Positions 20,165 through 23,809 of a stretch of DNA of 23,809 bases are shown here, piece after piece. A program made the translations under genes and the position numbers. This DNA is from a virus. Location of the stretch: the IMG/VR virus record IMGVR_UViG_3300046817_000473, positions 1-23,809 of that record. One strand, 5' to 3'. Numbering within the stretch: the stretch's first letter is position 1; every line of letters starts with the position of its first letter. Under the pieces are notes generated by a model. That model made no database searches, was not told where the DNA came from, and saw only the letters and a program-made list of their open reading frames with translations.

Positions 20165-20391
20165 CCGAGCAGGAGATGGTGCGCGCCGTGGTGGCCGAAA
20201 TGCGTGCGGCGGATCTGGTGACGACGCTGCGCCACGCGGTCGCAGGGGACGCGCATTGGCGCCGGGAAGCCCAGCAACTGCTGGCCGATATCGACAACGG
20301 CGTGCTGCGGCCATGCAGCATCGAGGCGCTGCACGAGATCGACGCCAGGAAGCGCGCTGCCGAAATTCTGAATGACGTGTGCAATGACTGA
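20161..20391 (+). CDS. Hypothetical helical protein (76 residues)
   Basis: The product MTEQEMVRAVVAEMRAADLV continues with TTLRHAVAGDAHWRREAQQL and IEALHEIDARKRAAEIL. It is wholly helical and charged. Overlaps at both ends (ATGA at the start and eight bases into the next gene) support it as real. I see no motif that assigns a function. Confidence 0.58.
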   Translation: MTEQEMVRAVVAEMRAADLVTTLRHAVAGDAHWRREAQQLLADIDNGVLRPCSIEALHEIDARKRAAEILNDVCND

Positions 20392-20710
20392 TAACCTGCC
20401 GCCCGCCGACGAGCTTTTCGACGTACGCGAGCAACTAAAGGCGCTATCGTCCCGCGAGCGCGATCTGCGGAGCCTCATGCTATCCGATCCGTCAGCGCGT
20501 ACCGGCAACCGCTATGCCGTCGAAATCCGCGACGTGGAGACGACCCGCACCGACATCAAGGAACTTCGCGCGAACCATCCCGCCCTGGTCGATGAGTTCA
20601 CGTTCAAGCTGACTGAACAACGCGTCGAGCTGCGCGGACTGACCGATGACGGTGAGCTGGTCAGCATCCGCAAGCTGCGGAGCGCTGAGAAATCTGGAGA
20701 CCCACAATGA
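20384..20710 (+). CDS. Hypothetical protein upstream of recT-like gene (108 residues)
   Basis: The product has a charged helix (PPADELFDVREQLKALSSRE, RDLRSLML), a beta part (GNRYAVEIRDVETTRTDIKE) and a C-terminal strand pair. The RYAVEI-x-D-V pattern resembles siphovirus Gp157- or exonuclease-accessory-type small proteins found with recT, but the family is not certain. The ATG at 20384 overlaps the previous gene by eight bases, and the end overlaps the recT-like ATG (ATGA). It may assist recombination or DNA processing. Confidence 0.62.
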   Translation: MTDNLPPADELFDVREQLKALSSRERDLRSLMLSDPSARTGNRYAVEIRDVETTRTDIKELRANHPALVDEFTFKLTEQRVELRGLTDDGELVSIRKLRSAEKSGDPQ

Positions 20711-21594
20711 ACGCTCTTGTCCCCGTCGCGATGCCACTGCAGGACATGCAGACGCTCGCCGTCGCCATCGCCAAGAGCGCCTTGTTTGGCATTAAGACGC
20801 CAGACCAGGCTCTCGTCCTCATGGCGATCGCCCAAGCCGAGGGCCGGCATCCGGTCGAGGCGGCGCGTGATTACGACATCATCAACAACCGCCCTGCCAA
20901 AAAGGCCGAGGCGATGCTGCGCGATTTCATCCTGGCCGGCGGCAAAGTCCAGTGGCACAGCCTGACCGACGAGCTGGCCGACGCCACGTTCACGCACCCG
21001 CAGACCGGCGAGGTGCGGATCGACTGGGACATGAAGCGGGCACAGACAGCCTTCGGCAAAAAGGACATGTACAGCAAATTCCCGAGGCAGATGCTGCGCA
21101 GCCGCGTTGTGTCCGAGGGTGTGCGCACGCTCTGGCCATTGGCGACGTCGGGGATGTACGAACCGGGCGAGGCGGCGGACATCCCTCCAGTCGAGCACAA
21201 CGGCCCGACGATCGAGAGCACGGCCACCGACGCCCGCGAGCAGATGAACCGAGACGTGCCGCTGAAGGCCGCCGCTGCCCCGATGCAGCGCGGCGCGAAG
21301 ATTTCCGCACAGGCACCTATGTATGAAGCATCCCTACCTGATGCACCGCGGCAGCGGACGCGCCGTGATTTCCTCGACGGCCTGGCGATTGCCCTGCGCG
21401 ACGCCCAGAGCGCCGAGGAAGTCGATCGCCTGCTATGCGGTGAAGAAACCATGCGGGCGAAGGAGAGCTTCCGCAACGGTCACCTCGATGAGTTGAACAA
21501 GCTGATTGCCGGTGCCTTGTCGAAATGGTATGTAGAGCCATCAGAGGACGACGAAGTGCATATCAAAGGCGAGGAAAATCTTGCAGCGGGCTGA
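20707..21594 (+). CDS. RecT-like single-strand annealing protein (295 residues)
   Basis: Residues 15-155 match the RecT fold seen in many phages: QALVLMAIAQAEGRHPVEAA, YDIINNRPAKKAEAMLRDF, ILAGGKVQWHSLTD, then IDWDMKRAQTAFGKK, DMYSKFPRQMLRSRVVSEGV and PLATSGMY. The second half (about 160-295) is variable and acidic. RecT proteins bind single-stranded DNA and anneal homologous strands during recombination and concatemer formation. The ATG overlaps the previous stop (ATGA). A matching exonuclease is not adjacent, although three nucleases lie on the other arm. The next gene starts inside its 3' end on TTG. Confidence 0.82.
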   Translation: MNALVPVAMPLQDMQTLAVAIAKSALFGIKTPDQALVLMAIAQAEGRHPVEAARDYDIINNRPAKKAEAMLRDFILAGGKVQWHSLTDELADATFTHPQTGEVRIDWDMKRAQTAFGKKDMYSKFPRQMLRSRVVSEGVRTLWPLATSGMYEPGEAADIPPVEHNGPTIESTATDAREQMNRDVPLKAAAAPMQRGAKISAQAPMYEASLPDAPRQRTRRDFLDGLAIALRDAQSAEEVDRLLCGEETMRAKESFRNGHLDELNKLIAGALSKWYVEPSEDDEVHIKGEENLAAG

Positions 21595-22501
21595 TCCCAC
21601 CGAACGCGCCATCCCACCGCCGGATGATAACGGCTACTGGCACTATACATACATCACCTATCATCCAGACACTGGTGAATGGTATGGCGGAAAGCACTCC
21701 ACCAACAACCTAAACGACGGATACTTGGGGTCGGGGAATTGGGTGCTCAATCATGCTGCGCGTGATGAACTCGTCATCGAAATCGCTGAGTTCTTCTACA
21801 GCGAGGAGCACGCCTATGCTGCTGAAGCTGCGCTGGTGGATTTTGCGATCATAGATGCTGACCCACTCTGCCGCAATAAGACGGAAGGCGGGTTCGGAGC
21901 TTCACGCGAAGCCGCCGCACGACGCAATGCCGAACCAGAATACTACCGTAAAAATCATGAAGGGAAGATCCGGCGCTCGGCCAACCCTCAATGGCGCCGG
22001 AAGAATCGCGAACACTTAGCCCGGCTCCACGCCGACCCAGAGTGGCAAGAGAGAGTGCGTCTGGCGAATGTTCTGAAAGGCGCCGATCAGGAGTTTCAGC
22101 AGAAGAACCGTGAGAGAATGGCTCTTCTCGCCACTAATCCGGAATGGTTACGCAAAATCCGTGAAGCAGCAGCTAAGCGTTCTGCCGATCCAGAGTGGCG
22201 ACAAATGATCCGTGCAGCCAACATCCGCCGGAGTGCCAACCCTGAATGGCGGCGCAAGAACCGTGAGACAACAGCCTGGGATGCTGCAAAAATAGCACAA
22301 CTTCGCTCGGATCCGGAATTTCAGCGGAAGTACCGCGAAGGAATAGCTCGCCGCGAGGCCAATCCCGAATATCGGCAGAAGGTGCGCGAGACAAATGCCC
22401 GACTGCGTGCGAATCCTGAATGGCAACGCAAATACCGTGAAGGAATGGCCAGGTACATTGCTAAGAAACAGGAATATGCCGACAAGTTGGCTGCCGGTTG
22501 A
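21581..22501 (+). CDS. GIY-YIG-type endonuclease with eleven 17-residue repeats (306 residues)
   Basis: Residues 20-105 look like a phage GIY-YIG nuclease: YTYITY (22-27), YGGKHSTNNLNDGYLGSG (35-52), the helix with Glu82 (HAYAAEAALVDFAI) and Asn99 followed by TEGGFG. From residue 109 to 302 come eleven tandem repeats, ten of exactly 17 residues, with the pattern R-E-x-x-A-R-R-x-A-x-P-E-W-x-x-K/I-x. One unit carries a seven-residue insertion. The repeats are basic, helical and have an invariant-like NPEW/DPEW corner, so they probably wind along DNA. The TTG start at 21581 has a GAGGAAAATC site and overlaps the recT-like stop by 14 bases. It is likely a homing-type endonuclease. The nuclease match rests on motif recognition, and its cut site is unknown. 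Confidence 0.7.
   Translation: MQRADPTERAIPPPDDNGYWHYTYITYHPDTGEWYGGKHSTNNLNDGYLGSGNWVLNHAARDELVIEIAEFFYSEEHAYAAEAALVDFAIIDADPLCRNKTEGGFGASREAAARRNAEPEYYRKNHEGKIRRSANPQWRRKNREHLARLHADPEWQERVRLANVLKGADQEFQQKNRERMALLATNPEWLRKIREAAAKRSADPEWRQMIRAANIRRSANPEWRRKNRETTAWDAAKIAQLRSDPEFQRKYREGIARREANPEYRQKVRETNARLRANPEWQRKYREGMARYIAKKQEYADKLAAG
21905..22486 (+). repeat. Eleven coding repeats of 51 bases (one of 72)
   Basis: The repeats encode residues 109-302 of the GIY-YIG-type protein with no spare residue at either end. Ten units of 17 residues plus one of 24 give 194 residues. Third-position divergence between units is high, so the array is old and maintained at protein level rather than recently expanded. 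Confidence 0.78.
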
Positions 22502-22575
22502 CCGCGCTGCAGCTCCTGCTGGCGCTGGCTCTGTGCGGCTGGGTGCTGCTCGCGGTGTGGCGGATGCGGTGGTGA
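22498..22575 (+). CDS. Micro-ORF, single membrane helix (25 residues)
   Basis: TTG at 22498 overlaps the previous stop (TTGA) and encodes MTALQLLLALALCGWVLLAV followed by WRMRW and a stop. It is a short transmembrane peptide with a positive end. Translational coupling to the upstream gene is the only ribosome cue. Small membrane peptides are common in phage early operons. It could also be a chance frame, as its length is small. Confidence 0.4.
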   Translation: MTALQLLLALALCGWVLLAVWRMRW

Positions 22576-22592
22576 GCTTCCGGTGACCACTC

Positions 22593-22778
22593 TTGAGTGA
22601 CCATGATGAGCCGCCATGGCCAGATGATGATTTCGAGGACGAGTGTGGCCTGGGCGACGATGGCCAGTGCGCACTGGCGGGCACAGAGCACTGCGACTTT
22701 GAGTGCATCTATCGAGACAGCGATCTGTTCGCCGGCAGCGCGGCGTGGTGCCGCAAGCATCCAAAGGCACCAGCATAA
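22593..22778 (+). CDS. Acidic cysteine-rich small protein (61 residues)
   Basis: The product from TTG at 22593 (MSDHDEPPWPDDDFEDECGL) has five cysteines: EC, QC, HC, EC and WC, in the segment DECGLGDDGQCALAGTEHCD and FECIYRDSDLF. The spacing is compatible with metal binding. The TTG is the only possible start because an in-frame TGA lies ten bases upstream. The acidic, aspartate-rich start is typical of small phage inhibitor or DNA-mimic proteins, but this is inference. The family is unrecognised, though similar cysteine-rich ends occur in phage early regions. Confidence 0.6.
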   Translation: MSDHDEPPWPDDDFEDECGLGDDGQCALAGTEHCDFECIYRDSDLFAGSAAWCRKHPKAPA

Positions 22779-22824
22779 GCAACCCAAAGGACGGCGCCAG
22801 ACCGCTGCCGTTTGACCGTGGCAA

Positions 22825-22850
22825 GGGGCGCCAGTACGAATCGGCGCCCC
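22825..22850. repeat. Perfect hairpin GGGGCGCC / GGCGCCCC
   Basis: Eight-base arms at 22825-22832 and 22843-22850 enclose ten bases in the stretch between the cysteine-rich gene and the next ribosome site (GGAG at 22856-22859). There is no T tract after it, so a simple terminator is unlikely. It may protect, pause or control entry to the next small gene. Confidence 0.4.
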
Positions 22851-22867
22851 AATTCGGAGTATCTGAG

Positions 22868-22924
22868 ATGTTGCATTTTCTTTTGGGCCTCGCCCTCTGC
22901 ATCTTCATCGGCGAGCGGCCATGA
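22868..22924 (+). CDS. Micro-ORF, hydrophobic peptide (18 residues)
   Basis: ATG at 22868 has a clear CGGAG ribosome site nine bases upstream and encodes MLHFLLGLALCIFIGERP. Its stop overlaps the next ATG (ATGA). The strong site plus coupling suggests translation, either as a membrane peptide or as a leader that controls the following gene. A longer frame beginning upstream at 22703 also passes through here but overlaps the cysteine-rich gene and is less convincing. Confidence 0.4.
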   Translation: MLHFLLGLALCIFIGERP

Positions 22925-23169
22925 GCGACCGCCTCGCGCTGGCGAACGCCATCGAGGATGCCGGCATCGAACGCGCCAAGGCCGAGCGCGTCGCGTCGGT
23001 CATCATCGACGCCATCCACGACAACGTCGCGACGAAGGCAGATATAGAAGCCGTGCGCACGACGATTGCCGAGGTGAAGCACGACCTGACGATGCGCGGC
23101 ATTGCCGGCCTGATTGCGGCTAGCGGCATCCTGTTCGCAGCCCTGCATATGTGGCCGCCACACGGATGA
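22921..23169 (+). CDS. Coiled-coil membrane-anchored protein, DUF1640-like (82 residues)
   Basis: The product has a helical N-terminus (MSDRLALANAIEDAGIERAK, AERVASVIIDAIHD), then the NVATKADIEAVRTTIAEVKH coiled coil and a C-terminal membrane helix (GIAGLIAASGILFAALHMW). The ATKADIE...coiled coil...membrane segment order is that of DUF1640/CCDC90-like proteins, often encoded by mobile elements. Its ATG overlaps the previous stop (ATGA). It closes the rightward operon; the convergent helix-turn-helix gene ends 13 bases later. The function of the family in phages is unclear. Confidence 0.72.
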   Translation: MSDRLALANAIEDAGIERAKAERVASVIIDAIHDNVATKADIEAVRTTIAEVKHDLTMRGIAGLIAASGILFAALHMWPPHG

Positions 23170-23182
23170 CCGACGCTGACCG

Positions 23183-23662
23183 TCAGCGCCTCGCGGCCCT
23201 GACGCGCTTCTCCTCCGCGATCTTCGCTGCGAACCGCGCCAAGAAGCCGGGTAGCGGGCCGGATAGCCGATCGGTGGAGTGTGCCGAGCAAGAAGGAAGT
23301 AGCTTAGGAACAAGAGGCGGCTTGCGATGACGGCGCAAATCTGGCCGGGCTTCCGGCTCAGCGAGCGGCATTGCCAGCCGGTAGCGGTTCGTGGTGCGCC
23401 TGCGGACGCCCCCAGCGTCGCGGAACTGCGCATCCCACTCCAGCAGCCCGATGCCCTTCGCACGCCTGTAGGCGTCTCCTACGGTCCGCACGGCCACGTC
23501 CAGCGCCTCGGCGACGGCAGCGTGGCTGAGCCGGTCGTCCCCGTCCTCGATGGCGCCCAGGGTGTAGAGCAGGATGCGGGCGTGCATGTCGGTGATGTTG
23601 CGCAGGGACCGCTCCTTGAGCAGCCGCTGACGCCACAGGAAGGCTTCCTGGTTCGTGAGCAT
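23183..23662 (-). CDS. Winged-helix/replication-type DNA-binding protein (159 residues)
   Basis: Residues 1-95 form a helix-turn-helix protein: LWRQRLLKERSLRNITDMHA, RILLYTLGAIEDGDDRLSHA, AVAEALDVAVRTVGDAYRRA and KGIGLLEWDAQF. This order of helices plus a wing (GVRRRTTNRYRL) matches phage and plasmid replication or regulatory proteins. The C-terminal 60 residues are basic and low in structure. A GGAGGGGAGA ribosome site lies six bases before the ATG at 23662. It is convergent with the rightward operon, so it belongs to a separate leftward unit, perhaps carrying a partitioning or replication role. Confidence 0.68.
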   Translation of the reverse strand: MLTNQEAFLWRQRLLKERSLRNITDMHARILLYTLGAIEDGDDRLSHAAVAEALDVAVRTVGDAYRRAKGIGLLEWDAQFRDAGGVRRRTTNRYRLAMPLAEPEARPDLRRHRKPPLVPKLLPSCSAHSTDRLSGPLPGFLARFAAKIAEEKRVRAARR

Positions 23663-23689
23663 CGGTCTCCCCTCCGCAGAGGGCAGCCG

Positions 23690-23770
23690 TCAGGGCGCAG
23701 AAACCCACCAACCCGAAGGGGCTTGACTCGGAGGCTCGGATTGTGCGGTAAATGGAATTGCGAGTTTCAT
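23690..23770 (-). CDS. Micro-ORF upstream of the winged-helix gene (26 residues)
   Basis: ATG at 23770 directly follows a TAG and encodes MKLAIPFTAQSEPPSQAP ending GWWVSAP. No ribosome site is apparent, so it would rely on coupling to the gene that ends at 23771. Codon use is less GC-rich than neighbours. It may be a leader peptide or a chance frame. Confidence 0.25.
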   Translation of the reverse strand: MKLAIPFTAQSEPPSQAPSGWWVSAP

Positions 23771-23809
23771 CTACCGCTTGGGGGCGCCTTTCCGGCGTCC
23801 CTTTGCTTT
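23771..23809 (-). CDS. C-terminal fragment of an upstream gene (basic tail)
   Basis: The minus strand frame ending in TAG at 23771-23773 reads KAKGRRKGAPKR, a lysine- and arginine-rich tail typical of phage or replication proteins. Only 12 residues are visible. The same bases form a hairpin (GGGGCGCC/GGCGTCCC, 23781-23801) with TTTGCTTT on the plus strand, so a plus-strand terminator is the alternative reading. Confidence 0.3.
   Translation of the reverse strand, partial: KAKGRRKGAPKR

Noticed and set aside
22703-22924. 73-residue reading ending at 22924
   Set aside because: Its first half overlaps the cysteine-rich gene in another frame and crosses the perfect hairpin; only the last 18 codons have their own ribosome site. 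It remains possible.
22321-23463. Minus-strand open frame (380 codons) opposite the repeat array and micro-ORFs
   Set aside because: It runs antisense to the 17-residue repeats and to the DUF1640-like gene and continues into the helix-turn-helix gene in a different frame; its composition is not protein-like.
1-23809. Integrase, endolysin, tRNA, attachment site or insertion sequence
   Set aside because: No tyrosine or serine recombinase, lysozyme-type motif, tRNA cloverleaf or transposase was recognised on either strand, so none is claimed.

Overview
The window is most of one arm and the control region of a temperate-type tailed phage or prophage with high GC. A P22-type head and packaging set is recognisable: small and large terminase, portal, scaffold-like protein and coat protein, in the order known from P22-like podoviruses but with extra genes between them. 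The host is probably an alphaproteobacterium. The pointers are the base composition, a GcrA-like DNA-binding domain, and a protein with a PEP-CTERM sorting tail, which needs a host exosortase. The host assignment is inference. No integrase, endolysin, tRNA, CRISPR array or insertion sequence was seen, so the unit extends beyond both edges.

Layout. From 18201 down to 1 nearly everything is transcribed leftward in a tightly packed operon, mostly with ATGA or GTGA overlaps. It starts with a Cro-like protein and an early nucleic-acid block (18.2-13.6 kb): a VRR-NUC nuclease, a zinc-ribbon-like protein, a second PD-(D/E)XK nuclease, an MT-A70 adenine methyltransferase, a winged-helix protein, a third PD-(D/E)XK protein, and a replication-initiator-like protein whose gene carries repeats resembling an origin. 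A NusG paralogue then sits immediately before the terminase genes. A cargo region (11.2-7.1 kb) follows with an Ig-like protein, small membrane proteins, an HNH endonuclease on the opposite strand, an 11-residue-repeat protein, a lipoprotein and a PEP-CTERM protein. The head genes (7.1 kb to the left edge) are portal, an ADP-ribosyltransferase-like polyvalent protein, a scaffold-like protein, a repeat-bearing spike and the coat protein, which is cut by the window edge.

The switch lies at 18.2-18.8 kb. A short XRE repressor gene is flanked by three copies of a GGGG-Y-N5-R-CCCC palindrome, one of them between the -35 and -10 elements of a rightward promoter. That promoter drives a second operon (18.8-23.2 kb) of small unknown genes, a RecT-like annealing protein, a GIY-YIG-type endonuclease carrying eleven tandem repeats of about 17 residues, and several very small membrane or cysteine-rich proteins. 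A convergent helix-turn-helix gene and fragments of another operon end the window.

The most unusual items are the PEP-CTERM/lipoprotein pair inside a head operon, the GIY-YIG protein with its modular repeat array, the three-operator switch with apparently leaderless early genes, the cluster of three PD-(D/E)XK proteins around an adenine methyltransferase, and the candidate origin inside the initiator gene.
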